Assembly (NCBI RefSeq): GCF_014697105.1
Contig: NZ_JACJRF010000008.1
Span: 1-64,000, forward strand
Source of the DNA: Anabaena subtropica FACHB-260
GTDB lineage: Bacteria > Cyanobacteriota > Cyanobacteriia > Cyanobacteriales > Nostocaceae
Direction: 5' to 3'
DNA length: 64,000 nucleotides
The notes beneath the pieces are model-generated. The model was given only the letters and a program-made list of their open reading frames with translations, had not been told where the DNA came from and did not search any database. This document shows positions 44,883 through 54,426 of the stretch, one piece after another. The position numbers were made by a program, and so were the translations under genes. Numbering within the stretch: position 1 is the first letter of the stretch; each line of letters begins with the position of its first letter.

Positions 44883-45925
44883 TGTTTCGGGAGAGATATT
44901 AAGTTAAGTTCTTGACGAAGTTTTTGAATAGGAGCATAGTCATCCGGGTTGATAAGAGTATATCCAGATGATTCAGTTCCTAAAATATTTTTGATACCTT
45001 CTGGGGTACTAATAAAAACTCGCTTTAGCTGTTGAACCAATTCAGAGGACAATTTTTTAGAAACTACTATGGGAAAATTGGGTATGGGGACAGATTCCCA
45101 AATTAATCTATAATTTTGTGGTGTAATTTTACCGCTTTTTTGTAGCGCTAGATAAGAAGACACATTAGTTGCAGCTGCATCTACAATACCATCTTCTAGT
45201 GCTTTTATACTTTTGCTATGGTTGCCAGCATAAATGACCTTAGCAAAATCCTGCTCAGGATAAATATTTACTTTCCTGAGATTTGCTAATGGCATGAGAT
45301 ATCCAGATGTAGATGATTTATTCACAAAAGCAACGCGCTTGCCTTTGAGGTCTTTTAAGGTTTTGATAGAACTATTATTTTTAACAAGAATACACGCTCG
45401 ATACCAAGGCTGCCCTGTATGTTTGTCGATAGAAGTCACTAATGGTTGAATTTTTGCACCCCTATCTACGGCTTTAAGATAAGCTACGGGGCCTAAATAA
45501 GCAAGGTCAAGTTCATCTTCAATCAACCAGTTTATAACTTCTTCGTAATCTTTAGCTATGAGAAAATCGATCTGTCGTCCAAGGGATGTTTCTAAATAAT
45601 CATCCAGAGGTTTGATAATTTGTTGTTGCTCTGGAAGATTTTGGGTAGCCAGGATGCCAATTTTTAATTTAGGTAAAATATTTTTACTACCAACCGAAAC
45701 AGAAGCACTATTGTATACTGTACCCTGTCTTTCCCTAGTCCTTCTTGCTACCTGAACATCTTCTCTGAGTACTGGAAGTGAGGTTTTATTTACAGTAGGC
45801 TGATTATTGCTAGATATGTTGTCGGTACAGCCTATACTCACTAAGGATGCGATCGCAGTTACAATTAAAACCTGAAAACTAAATAAACTTTCTCCACTAA
45901 TCAGCAATTGTACGGCTTTTTTCAT
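44879..45925 (-). CDS. PhnD-like phosphate/phosphonate-type substrate-binding lipoprotein
   Basis: About 348 residues. A signal sequence ends in a lipobox (LVSIGC), so it should be a lipid-anchored periplasmic protein. The domain (ILATQNLPEQQQIIKPLDDY, ELDLAYLGPVAYLKA, KGKRVAFVNKSSTSGYLMPL) is that of PhnD-type binding proteins. The frame is open to 45952; I start at the Met that begins the signal peptide. No transporter genes accompany it. The overlap with the kinase gene suggests a sensory rather than an uptake role. The ligand is unknown. Confidence 0.82.
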   Translation of the reverse strand: MKKAVQLLISGESLFSFQVLIVTAIASLVSIGCTDNISSNNQPTVNKTSLPVLREDVQVARRTRERQGTVYNSASVSVGSKNILPKLKIGILATQNLPEQQQIIKPLDDYLETSLGRQIDFLIAKDYEEVINWLIEDELDLAYLGPVAYLKAVDRGAKIQPLVTSIDKHTGQPWYRACILVKNNSSIKTLKDLKGKRVAFVNKSSTSGYLMPLANLRKVNIYPEQDFAKVIYAGNHSKSIKALEDGIVDAAATNVSSYLALQKSGKITPQNYRLIWESVPIPNFPIVVSKKLSSELVQQLKRVFISTPEGIKNILGTESSGYTLINPDDYAPIQKLRQELNLISLPKQ

Positions 45926-46036
45926 AGAATTCAACTCACATATATAGCCCAAAGCAAATTTCAGGGTTTAGTTGTTTACCCAAGATTGGCTAGATATATT
46001 TTTCCCTAAGAAAATGTCACCGTAACAAGACTTTGT

Positions 46037-46085
46037 ATTCCGGTGGTTAAAAGTGATTTTATTTACCACAGATGCACAGAGGAAC
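46037..46085. repeat. GTGGTTAAA...TTTACCACAG hairpin, dispersed family
   Basis: An imperfect palindrome with the same core (GTGGTTAAA / TTTACCACAGA) as the elements at 928-967 and 57201-57275. It lies in the space between the two kinase units. Confidence 0.5.
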
Positions 46086-46143
46086 AGAAAGAGAAAGGAA
46101 CATATATGTTCCTTTTAAAAGAATTATTTTACAAGTTAATCTT

Positions 46144-48831
46144 CTATTTTACGGGAATTTGAATACAAAATTCTGTCCCCTTACCTAGTTCTGACAGACA
46201 TTGCAATATTCCACCATGCTTTTCGACAATAATTTGATAGCTAATGGATAATCCTAGCCCTGTTCCTTTACCTACAGCCTTGGTTGTAAAAAATGGGTCG
46301 AATAGTCGGTTTTTAATTTCTTCTGTCATTCCAGCACCATTATCAGCGATGCGAATAGAAACAAAGTTATTATCTAAAAGTTCAGTACGAATGTGAATTT
46401 GGGCATTGGTATTTGTTGTGCCATTTATGACTGACTCTTCTAAGGCATCTATAGCATTAGTGAGAATATTCATAAATACTTGATTAAGTTGTCCTGGGTA
46501 GCAATCTACTAAAGGTAGTTCACCGTATTCTTTAATCAGAGATATACCCAATCCAATACCACTATTTTTCCAACGATGGTGCAAAATTAAAAGTGTATTG
46601 TCAATGCCTTCATGAATATCTACTAATTTTTTCTCAGCTTCATCCAAGCGAGAAAAGTTCCGTAAACTCAAGACAATTTCGCGGATACGATTAGTACCCA
46701 TATTCATGGAAGAAAGAATTTTTTCTAAGTCATCAGTAATAAAATCTAAATCAATTTCTTCCGTAAATGTTTGAATTGCTGACTGAGGATTAGGATAATA
46801 TTCTTGGTAAAGATTAACTAGCTCTAAGATATCTTGAATATATTCTTTGGCATGAGAAATATTGCCATGAATAAAATTAACCGGATTGTTTATTTCATGG
46901 GCAACACCAGCTACTAATTGTCCCAAGCTAGACATTTTTTCGTGCTGTATCAGTTGGGATTGTGTTTGTTGTAATTGATGAAGAGTTTGGGCGAGTTTTT
47001 CTGCTTGGGCTTGGGCTGCTAAAGCGGTCTCACGGCTTTGAATATATAGTTGGGCATGATCGATGGCGATCGCTAATTGATCTGTTACTGCTTGTAGCAG
47101 TACAATATCGCTCTGACTCCAAACTCGTTCGCCACGACAATGACTGCAAACTATAGCGCTAAATTCTCCCGAATGACTTTTAACTGGTAGCAACAGTTGA
47201 GAAGTAATACCAAATTCACTCAAAATGGCTGGTGTATCTTGAGATAGAAGAAAATTATCTTTAATATTATCAATACAAATTAGCTCTTGATTGAGCAATG
47301 CTTTTACCAACCAGTCATTATTTTGTACTGAGACTTCGCCTAACATCTTAGGTAAACTCAAATCTATCGCTTCATGAGTAATAGTGAGGCAATGTTGGGC
47401 GATATTGGGTAAAAACCGCAAAAAATAGCAGCGATCAATTTGTAATAAACTGCGGATTTCAGTGACAGCAATTTCGAGAATCGTGTCAAGATCAAGCGAA
47501 CTGCGAATTTGGCTGGCTAGCCTCAGTAGCAAGGCTTCTCGACGACTGAGAAGTTCTTCTCTTGCCCATATACGATCAATCGCAACAGCAATATTATTTG
47601 CAATCCAGTTTAATAAATTATGAGTTGCTTCAGTAAATAATTGGTGGCTAAATAAAGCCATAAGACCAATTAATTTGTGTTCTATAATCAACGGATATGC
47701 AGATAAATTTGTAGTTAAATATTCTTGAGTGTGCAGCGTAATTTCTTCATTAAAAATAGGTTGGTAGTTTTGTGCCATACCAACCATAATATTGTTAGCT
47801 AAAATCACGTGTTCGGGAAAGTCTTGAGTATTTTTTAAAGTACTACATTTAGTATCTTGACATTGAACACCAGCCTGCAATTCTAAATGTTCAGTTTGGC
47901 GTTCACACGTCCAAATGCAAACTAGAGCTATATCAAGGTGTTGTGAAATCTTATTTATGCAATCTTGCATAATTTCCGATAATGTGCCACTTTGAGATAA
48001 AGCAAAGCTCATTTCTGCACTTAAAACCGATAAACGCGATCGCTCTAATAAAGCTAACTCTGAAAGCTTGCGCTGTGTGATATCTGTACGGATTGATACA
48101 TATTGATATGGCTTACATTCAGCCCCTAAAAGGGGGGTTATCAAAGTATCTACCCAATAGAATGTACCATCTTTAGCTCTATTTTTAATTTCGCCTTTCC
48201 AGATTTTCCCTTGCGAAATAGTTTTCCATAAATTTGCAAAAAATTCTTGGGAATGATAGCCTGAATTAATGATTCTATGGTCTTGTCCTAAAAGTTCTTC
48301 TCTGGAGTATTTAGAAACTTCACAGAACAGGTCATTAGCATAAGTAATGCGCCCTTTCAGATCAGTAATTGCTACCAAAGAATGAGTATTTAAGGCAAAT
48401 TTAAAAGCTTCTAATTCTTGAATAGTTTTTTGTAGAGTTATTTCATTTTCTTTAGTGGTTGTAATATCACGTGCTACCGCATAAATGAGCTTCTCTTTAC
48501 TAAACGGTGTCGCATTCCATGACAACCATTTATAGGAACCATCTCGACATAAATATCGATTTTCAAAGCAGATTGTATCTACAGAATCAGTCAGCTTTTG
48601 AGATTCTAAAATAGTATTTTTGCGGTCTTCTGGATGGACAAATTCAATAAAAGGCTTATCAAGTAGTTCTTGATTTGACCAACCTAAAATTTTTAACCAT
48701 ACTGGATTTAAATATTTAAAATATCCATCAAAACCAGCAATACAAAGTAAATCTAGAGATAGAGAAAAAAAATGTGAATATTTTTCTTCTCTATTTTTAT
48801 GAAGATAATTAGATAATCTTGTTGTTTTCAT
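46144..48831 (-). CDS. PAS/GAF multi-sensor histidine kinase
   Basis: About 895 residues, with no transmembrane segment. Order: PAS (about 20-130, CIAGFDGYFKYLNPVW), PAS/PAC (about 145-260, TYANDLFCEVSKYSREELLG), GAF (about 275-420), GAF (about 430-600, DRCYFLRFLPN), coiled coil, HisKA with GVAHEINNPVNF and HATPase (DNGAGMTEE, GTGLGLSISYQI). The GAF domain lacks the obvious Cys of a bilin-binding phytochrome, so light sensing is not indicated. I start at the ATG at 48831; a TTG nine bases earlier is also in frame. Its transmitter is nearly the same as that of the neighbouring kinase. Confidence 0.9.
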   Translation of the reverse strand: MKTTRLSNYLHKNREEKYSHFFSLSLDLLCIAGFDGYFKYLNPVWLKILGWSNQELLDKPFIEFVHPEDRKNTILESQKLTDSVDTICFENRYLCRDGSYKWLSWNATPFSKEKLIYAVARDITTTKENEITLQKTIQELEAFKFALNTHSLVAITDLKGRITYANDLFCEVSKYSREELLGQDHRIINSGYHSQEFFANLWKTISQGKIWKGEIKNRAKDGTFYWVDTLITPLLGAECKPYQYVSIRTDITQRKLSELALLERSRLSVLSAEMSFALSQSGTLSEIMQDCINKISQHLDIALVCIWTCERQTEHLELQAGVQCQDTKCSTLKNTQDFPEHVILANNIMVGMAQNYQPIFNEEITLHTQEYLTTNLSAYPLIIEHKLIGLMALFSHQLFTEATHNLLNWIANNIAVAIDRIWAREELLSRREALLLRLASQIRSSLDLDTILEIAVTEIRSLLQIDRCYFLRFLPNIAQHCLTITHEAIDLSLPKMLGEVSVQNNDWLVKALLNQELICIDNIKDNFLLSQDTPAILSEFGITSQLLLPVKSHSGEFSAIVCSHCRGERVWSQSDIVLLQAVTDQLAIAIDHAQLYIQSRETALAAQAQAEKLAQTLHQLQQTQSQLIQHEKMSSLGQLVAGVAHEINNPVNFIHGNISHAKEYIQDILELVNLYQEYYPNPQSAIQTFTEEIDLDFITDDLEKILSSMNMGTNRIREIVLSLRNFSRLDEAEKKLVDIHEGIDNTLLILHHRWKNSGIGLGISLIKEYGELPLVDCYPGQLNQVFMNILTNAIDALEESVINGTTNTNAQIHIRTELLDNNFVSIRIADNGAGMTEEIKNRLFDPFFTTKAVGKGTGLGLSISYQIIVEKHGGILQCLSELGKGTEFCIQIPVK

Positions 48832-49493
48832 ATTTACCAAGATTGTTGAACAACATTATTTGATTGCTATAGTTTTTCTCGAAGATTTTAGGCTGATATC
48901 AAAACTCTACTAAATGTAGATTTCCCTAAAAAACTGTAAAGATAACACTGTTAAGTAAATGAAACAATTAATAAGAGTGATTTATAAAAAATCTTAGTTT
49001 GTAATTAAGTTTGGAGATTTGATCAGAATTCATCAGCAAAGTATCTGTAGCCTTATTTTGTAAAATTAGTATTATTCCCTAGTTCATGAAGATAAGACTA
49101 ATGGTGAATAAAGATACAGCCCAAAATTTATCAAAGCTGATTAATCATTATTAGATTTGTGGTAAAAAACAATACACCCTCCGACCAATATTGAGCATAA
49201 GCACAATCAGATCGGAGGGTAGTTGAGTTTGTGACTATTTTCCTCAGAATGAGGTTATGGTAACTGTATTTATTAGTAATACTAGCCGTTAAAGTCTGAA
49301 GAACTGGGTGGTTAACATTGGAGGTGAATCCAAATGGTAAATCTCAAGTGTATAGTAGCTGGGATGTTAAAGTTCCACAACTTTTATCGGGTAGATGGCA
49401 TTCGTATCTGCACTATGGTAGCAAATTAGACAAAAACTACAGCTATAAACATCAAGAGAAGCGCGGTGAGGCATCCTGTTCTTAACCTTCTGA
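48832..49493. other. Gap between the kinase and rpsD
   Basis: It contains an inverted repeat CCCTCCGA...TCGGAGGG at about 49178-49219 and one small frame with a strong Shine-Dalgarno site (49334-49429, separate entry). The rest is AT-rich and unassigned. Confidence 0.4.
49334..49429 (+). CDS. Possible small protein with a perfect Shine-Dalgarno site
   Basis: A 31-residue frame, MVNLKCIVAGMLKFHNFYRV..., preceded by GGAGGTGA (49320-49327) at a spacing of six bases, one of the strongest ribosome-binding sites in the window. A -10-like TAATAC lies about 40 bases upstream. There are two cysteines and no transmembrane helix. It matches nothing I know. It could be a leader peptide or chance. Confidence 0.35.
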   Translation: MVNLKCIVAGMLKFHNFYRVDGIRICTMVAN

Positions 49494-49549
49494 AGAAAAA
49501 ACTTCTTAAAAGAAGCCCGCGCCGTACTGCTAAGGCAGTTGGCGGCGGG
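49494..49549 (-). terminator. Terminator of rpsD
   Basis: On the minus strand, CCCGCCGCC...GGCGCGGG with an inner stem ACTGCC/GGCAGT, then a second small hairpin CTTCTT/AAGAAG followed by T6. It begins seven bases after the rpsD stop codon. Confidence 0.75.
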
Positions 49550-49555
49550 AGTTTG

Positions 49556-50164
49556 TCACGCTTGCCGTGAGTAGTATTCCACAACTAGCAGTTCGTTAAC
49601 TTGCAGCGCCACCCATTCACGTTCGATAACACCGTTAACCTTACCAACCAACTTGTTTTTGTCAAACTCTAAATGGCTGGGGAGGTTAGCTAAACCCGGA
49701 TATTGTAGGTTATTTTCCACCAATTTCCGTGATGGTGCTTTGTCTCTGACAGCAACTTCTTCGCCAGGACGGCATTGGTAGCTGGCAATATTGACGACGC
49801 GACCGTTTACTGTGACATGACCATGATTTACCAGCTGGCGAGCGGCTGGAATTGTGGGAGCCATACCCAAACGGAAAACCGTATTATCCAAGCGCATTTC
49901 TAACAATTGCAGCAGCACTTGTCCGGTAGAACCAGTTACACGTCTAGCTCGACGCACATAACGTAACAGTTGCTTTTCAGTCAAACCGTAGTTTAAACGC
50001 AGCTTTTGCTTTTCTTCTAGACGGATAGCATACTCAGAGCGCTTCTTGCGATTCTGACCATGCTGACCTGGTGGATAAGCGCGTCTAGCGCTCTTACGAG
50101 TTAATCCTGGCAAATCGCCCAAGCGACGTACAATTCTAAGACGTGGCCCTCGATATCGGGACAT
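49556..50164 (-). CDS. rpsD: 30S ribosomal protein S4
   Basis: A 202-residue S4, a primary 16S rRNA-binding protein of the 30S subunit. It has the N-terminal S4 domain ([20 protein letters not shown]) and the S4 RNA-binding fold ([20 protein letters not shown]). The zinc-binding Cys of some S4 proteins is absent. The single-gene arrangement, outside the alpha operon, is usual in cyanobacteria. Confidence 0.98.
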   Translation of the reverse strand: MSRYRGPRLRIVRRLGDLPGLTRKSARRAYPPGQHGQNRKKRSEYAIRLEEKQKLRLNYGLTEKQLLRYVRRARRVTGSTGQVLLQLLEMRLDNTVFRLGMAPTIPAARQLVNHGHVTVNGRVVNIASYQCRPGEEVAVRDKAPSRKLVENNLQYPGLANLPSHLEFDKNKLVGKVNGVIEREWVALQVNELLVVEYYSRQA

Positions 50165-50351
50165 GAGTTTCCTTAATTTAATCCTGTTTAAATTTACCCA
50201 GACATACTATTATAAGTACTCGGAAATCATAAATGCAAAAATCATTAACTTAATCGGCAAAATTTTATTTTATATTTGGTGTTTTACCTGATTTGCCAAA
50301 GATTCGCTGCACATTTGAGTTAGCATAACTTTGGGTGTTTGGAGAACGGCA

Positions 50352-50969
50352 ATGTGCAGAAAACAGGTTTTTGGGTCGGAAGAACAAAAATTAGCTCTCA
50401 AAACTCAACTCATGCGGCTGACAGCACCAGTTTTGACTGTCGCTGGGCTGCTGGGCATGAGTGTTCCCAGTATGGCTGTGACTGCCTCGTACAGCAATGA
50501 TTATCGTGCCTGTGCAGGTAGACTGATAAGTGTGGGTGTGACTGCACAAGCAGCATCACAAGCTTGTGCTACAGCCTTGCGTCCAAAAGATTTGTCTGCT
50601 TGTGTGCTTGATATTAGTAGACAAACACAGATCCCTGGCGTAGATGCACTTTCTGGGTGTAGACGGGCAAGACAACCGCAAGAATTAGCTACTTGTGTAG
50701 TTGCAGTAAGTAAAAATACTGAAGGAGCAGTTAATCCAGAGGTGTTGAACTACTGTGGTCGTAGTTTATTGCCAGTGCGCTTTGCTCAATGCGTTGTTGG
50801 GTTGCGTAGTGAAATCGACTTAGTTCCTATTCAGGCGCTTGATACTTGTATTGATGGCAGCGATCGCATTAGCGGATTTACTCCTCCATCAAATTTACCA
50901 AATCAACCAGGAACACAGTTTAATCCTACTTTTGAAACTCAACCAGTACCAGCAAATCCTAGCAGATAA
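50352..50969 (+). CDS. Exported cysteine-repeat protein of unknown function
   Basis: About 205 residues. A hydrophobic segment (about 20-42, LMRLTAPVLTVAGLLGMS) ends in a likely signal peptidase site. The mature part shows three repeats of about 31 residues, each with Cys-x11-Cys followed by Val (C...RPKDLSACV, C...QPQELATCV, C...LPVRFAQCV), plus two more cysteines. The even number suggests disulfide bonds in the periplasm or lumen. The end is Pro- and Asn-rich. GGAGA six bases before this ATG supports the start; an upstream TTG at 50331 has none. Confidence 0.65.
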   Translation: MCRKQVFGSEEQKLALKTQLMRLTAPVLTVAGLLGMSVPSMAVTASYSNDYRACAGRLISVGVTAQAASQACATALRPKDLSACVLDISRQTQIPGVDALSGCRRARQPQELATCVVAVSKNTEGAVNPEVLNYCGRSLLPVRFAQCVVGLRSEIDLVPIQALDTCIDGSDRISGFTPPSNLPNQPGTQFNPTFETQPVPANPSR

Positions 50970-51082
50970 CGAGTGTTGAGTGCTGAGTGTTGAGTTACAA
51001 GACTACAATGCTACTAGCTGCACAAAGGGTAGGGCTTGTACCAACTAAATCATTACGGAGTCAGGGTAAACTTACTCATTAC

Positions 51083-51772
51083 TCAGCACTCATTTCTCTT
51101 GTCTGCATATACAAGTTGTCCTTTTTTATATGCTTGGCGTAGAGCGATCGCTTCTGCTACGATTTGCTGGGCGCTCAATCCTTCCTCATCCATCATTTTT
51201 TGCAGTGTTGTACCAGTTTGCTCCGAGGCTTCATGAATTGGGGGAATTTGGCAGTACCTACCACCATTTTTTAAACGCCGCCAAATACTGGGTTTTTTTG
51301 GTCTAGCTGCTCTTGGAGTACGCTGTTTTTGAATTAAAGCACGTACCGTTTCTTGGTTAATTACACTTAAATCTAACAGTCTATCTATAACTTTTTGATA
51401 CTGTTTACTTCTTTCCGCTAGTTGATATATAGTTCTAGGCTCAACTTGGGCAAAATCTTGAGGTTCAAATTTACCAAAGGTTGTGGCAATCTTAAGATAT
51501 TTTTTTTCTTCACCCTCCCAACCTTGACTAGATAGTAGCTTTTTATACTGTTTTACTGGAAGATTTTGTTTCTGCTCGGCTAACCAAAAAGCATGATGTA
51601 AAATTGCTTTGGTGAGATCAGTCAAGGATTGAAAAGAAGAATCTGCGATTGCATCAGAATTTTCTTCAACGTATGGCTGAAACTGGCGTGAGTTAATTGG
51701 GGCAGTTACACCCTGTATTGGTGTCATCATAGTTATGATCTCACAGTAGGGTTTTTCTTGTGGCTGAACCAT
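51083..51772 (-). CDS. Conserved hypothetical protein
   Basis: A 229-residue soluble protein. The middle, about 48-145, is helical (LTKAILHHAFWLAEQKQNLP, EPRTIYQLAERSKQY). A basic linker, about 148-165, is rich in Arg, Lys and Pro (KQRTPRAARPKKPSIWRRLK), and the end is helical (LQKMMDEEGLSAQQIVAEAI). The basic patch suggests nucleic acid binding, but I recognise no family. A later start at the MM at 51730 is possible. Confidence 0.5.
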   Translation of the reverse strand: MVQPQEKPYCEIITMMTPIQGVTAPINSRQFQPYVEENSDAIADSSFQSLTDLTKAILHHAFWLAEQKQNLPVKQYKKLLSSQGWEGEEKKYLKIATTFGKFEPQDFAQVEPRTIYQLAERSKQYQKVIDRLLDLSVINQETVRALIQKQRTPRAARPKKPSIWRRLKNGGRYCQIPPIHEASEQTGTTLQKMMDEEGLSAQQIVAEAIALRQAYKKGQLVYADKRNEC

Positions 51773-52008
51773 TGCTGGTAGTTGTCTGACCCCAACAAAG
51801 TGTAATAGCCAAAACTAAAAATCTACTTAGTACAATTGTACTATAAAATTCTAGAAAAAACCTCGAACACAGACAAATTTTGCACCAATCGTTCAAGCCC
51901 TTACCCATCAAAGATTTAGGTGATCGGATAATTAATATCTTGCTAGCCAGAAAATTTATCCTTTAGCTAGCAAGATATTGAAACGCGATTTTTTGTTGTG
52001 CTTTAGTG

Positions 52009-52623
52009 CTACTGCCAGACGTAGATAAGGATAAACAAAATAATCCAGATGACATCGACGAAGTGCCAAAACAAAGAAGTGGCATTTACGCCGAAGTGAC
52101 CTGTATCATAGTTGCCAGGAATGAGCGATCGCAAGAGAATAATAAACTGTAACAAGATCCCAGTAAAAACGTGCAAACCGTGGAACCCTGTTAACAGGTA
52201 GAACATTCCACCATATACGCCGGAAGTAAAGCCAAACTCCAAATGACTCCATTCAATGGCTTGTCCTACCAAAAAGTAGCTACCCATAGCCATTGTTGCT
52301 GACAAAAAGATGCGGAATAACCGCAAATTTTCGCGTTTTAGGGCGAGTTCTGCAAAATAAATCACAAAGCTACTAGCAACCAACACCACTGTATTAATTG
52401 CAGGCTCTCTAACTTCTAATCCTTCCACGCCAACTGGTAGCCAGTCAGGAGTAGTTGTTTTGTAGACAATATATCCGGCGAAAAAGCTCAAGAAAATGAC
52501 ACTTTCAGATAATAAGAAGACAATAAAGCCGAACATTTTATTGCCTTCTTCATCATGACCATGTTCGCCGCCTGCATGATGCTGGGGTTCGGGCGACTCA
52601 TCTGAAACAATATAGCTGTCCAT
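52009..52623 (-). CDS. ctaE: Cytochrome c/quinol oxidase subunit III
   Basis: A 204-residue haem-copper oxidase subunit III with five hydrophobic helices (e.g. MFYLLTGFHGLHVFTGILLQ, about 134-153). The N-terminus has a histidine-rich segment (PEPQHHAGGEHGHD). It is the last gene of the ctaC-ctaD-ctaE operon, 104 bases after ctaD. Like the others it belongs to the ARTO-type set judged by CtaC. Confidence 0.92.
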   Translation of the reverse strand: MDSYIVSDESPEPQHHAGGEHGHDEEGNKMFGFIVFLLSESVIFLSFFAGYIVYKTTTPDWLPVGVEGLEVREPAINTVVLVASSFVIYFAELALKRENLRLFRIFLSATMAMGSYFLVGQAIEWSHLEFGFTSGVYGGMFYLLTGFHGLHVFTGILLQFIILLRSLIPGNYDTGHFGVNATSLFWHFVDVIWIILFILIYVWQ

Positions 52624-52727
52624 TGGTGGGATTTCTTATTGTGTAAATTTGGTTGGGTAAACTGGTTTGTAGTAAGCACTTTAGTTTTGGGAAAATAAGG
52701 ACTAAAGTTCTTACTACGAACTGACTA

Positions 52728-54395
52728 TTAGTGATGACTATTAGCTTCTGCAATTAAGGGTTCTGATTTGCCGTAGCCGTAGGGTTCAGAAATCACAACG
52801 GGGATTTCTTCAAAATTTTCTACAGGTGGGGGAGAAGCAACCAACCACTCCAAACCAATCGCCCGCCAAGGGTTATCTGGTGCTTTCTCACCGTGCATCC
52901 AAGAAACCACCATATTGAAGATGAAAGGCAAAGTAGACATACCTAATAAGAATGCACCAAGACTAGCAACGATATTCCAGCCTTCATACTCTGGTGCGTA
53001 GGAAGAAACTCGGCGTAGCATCCCTTGTAAACCTAAGGGGTGCATGGGGAAGAAGTTGAGGTTAGTACCGATGAATGTCAACCAGAAGTGGAGTTTACCC
53101 CAGCCTTCGTAGTACATTCTGCCGGTCATTTTGGGGAACCAGTGATAGAGGGCTGCATACATACCCATCGTCACAGTGCCAAAAAGGACGTAGTGGAAGT
53201 GTCCGACGACAAAATAGGTGTTGTTGACGTGGACATCAACTGGTACAGAAGAAAGCATGATGCCGACGATACCGGCGAAGACGAATAAAATTAGTCCACC
53301 CAAGGCAAACAGCATGGGGGTGTTGAGTCGGATTTTACCGCCCCAGATAGTTGCTACCCAAGCAAATACCTTAATACCTGTGGGAACAGATACTAACATC
53401 GTCGTCATCATGAAAAACATCCGCATCCAAGCAGGTGTACCACTGACATATAAATGGTGTACCCAAACAATGGCACTAACTACGGCAATTAACATCGAAG
53501 AAATTGCCACTACCTTGTAACCAAACAATGGTTTACGAGAGTAGACGGGGAAGATTTCTGAGAAGATACCGAAGATGGGCAGAATGATGACGTAAACAGC
53601 CGGGTGAGAATAAAACCAGAAGTAATGTTGAAACATAACTGGATTTCCGCCCTTGCTGGGGTCAAAAAAGCTAGTCCCCACGGTAATATCAAACAACAGC
53701 ATGACTGCGCCTGCTGTCAGGGCTGGTAAGCCAAACAATTGGATAATCTGAGCGCTAAATACTGCCCAGACAAATAAGGGCATCCGAAAGAAGCCCATTC
53801 CTGGCGCACGCATCCTCACGATGGTAGTAACAAAGTTGACTGCCCCCATAATTGAGGAGACACCGGAAATAGCAACTGCCAATAACCAAATTACTTGACC
53901 ATTAATTAAGTTACCCGTGGGATTCTGGGTACTTACCGGGGGATAAGCCCACCAACCAGATTGGGCTGGGCCACCAGGTACAAAAAAGCTAGCCATCAAG
54001 AGAATCCCGACTACAGGAACCATCCAGAAGGCGGCGGCGTTGAGGCGAGGGAAGGCCATATCCCGCGCCCCAATCATCAAGGGTACAAGGTAGTTAGCTA
54101 GACCAACTAGTGAGGGGAATGTCCACAAGAACAGCATCACAGTGCCGTGCATGGTGAACATTCCGTTATAGACGGTGCGGTCAATTAAGTCTGATTCAGG
54201 GGTGATGAGTTCTCCTCGCAGTATCATGGCGAAGATACCACCAATGAGAAAGAAGACGAAAGAAGTAACAAGGTATTGAATACCAATCACCTTGTGGTCA
54301 TGACTAAAGCTGAAATATTCCTTCCAACCTCCGGGGGATTGGTGGTGAGGCTTCTCCGCAGGGAGTTTAACGCCTTCTATGGGGATGTTTGTCAT
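52728..54395 (-). CDS. ctaD: Cytochrome c/quinol oxidase subunit I (haem-copper)
   Basis: A 555-residue catalytic subunit with about 12 helices. The haem a and a3 and CuB ligands are complete: His in MHGTVMLFLW, SHPAVY (His-Pro-x-Val-Tyr with the cross-linking Tyr), the His-His pair in WVHHLYVSG, and the histidines in VVGHFHYVL. It reduces oxygen to water and pumps protons. With a CtaC that lacks CuA, electrons probably come from plastoquinol. The spacing is 31 bases after ctaC. Confidence 0.96.
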   Translation of the reverse strand: MTNIPIEGVKLPAEKPHHQSPGGWKEYFSFSHDHKVIGIQYLVTSFVFFLIGGIFAMILRGELITPESDLIDRTVYNGMFTMHGTVMLFLWTFPSLVGLANYLVPLMIGARDMAFPRLNAAAFWMVPVVGILLMASFFVPGGPAQSGWWAYPPVSTQNPTGNLINGQVIWLLAVAISGVSSIMGAVNFVTTIVRMRAPGMGFFRMPLFVWAVFSAQIIQLFGLPALTAGAVMLLFDITVGTSFFDPSKGGNPVMFQHYFWFYSHPAVYVIILPIFGIFSEIFPVYSRKPLFGYKVVAISSMLIAVVSAIVWVHHLYVSGTPAWMRMFFMMTTMLVSVPTGIKVFAWVATIWGGKIRLNTPMLFALGGLILFVFAGIVGIMLSSVPVDVHVNNTYFVVGHFHYVLFGTVTMGMYAALYHWFPKMTGRMYYEGWGKLHFWLTFIGTNLNFFPMHPLGLQGMLRRVSSYAPEYEGWNIVASLGAFLLGMSTLPFIFNMVVSWMHGEKAPDNPWRAIGLEWLVASPPPVENFEEIPVVISEPYGYGKSEPLIAEANSHH

Positions 54396-54426
54396 CAGTG
54401 AAGTTTTAGGGGTGTAGGGGTGACTT

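Noticed and set aside
49380-49490. Cys-rich 38-residue frame on the minus strand after the rpsD terminator
   Set aside because: It overlaps the plus-strand frame with the strong Shine-Dalgarno site and has no ribosome-binding site of its own.
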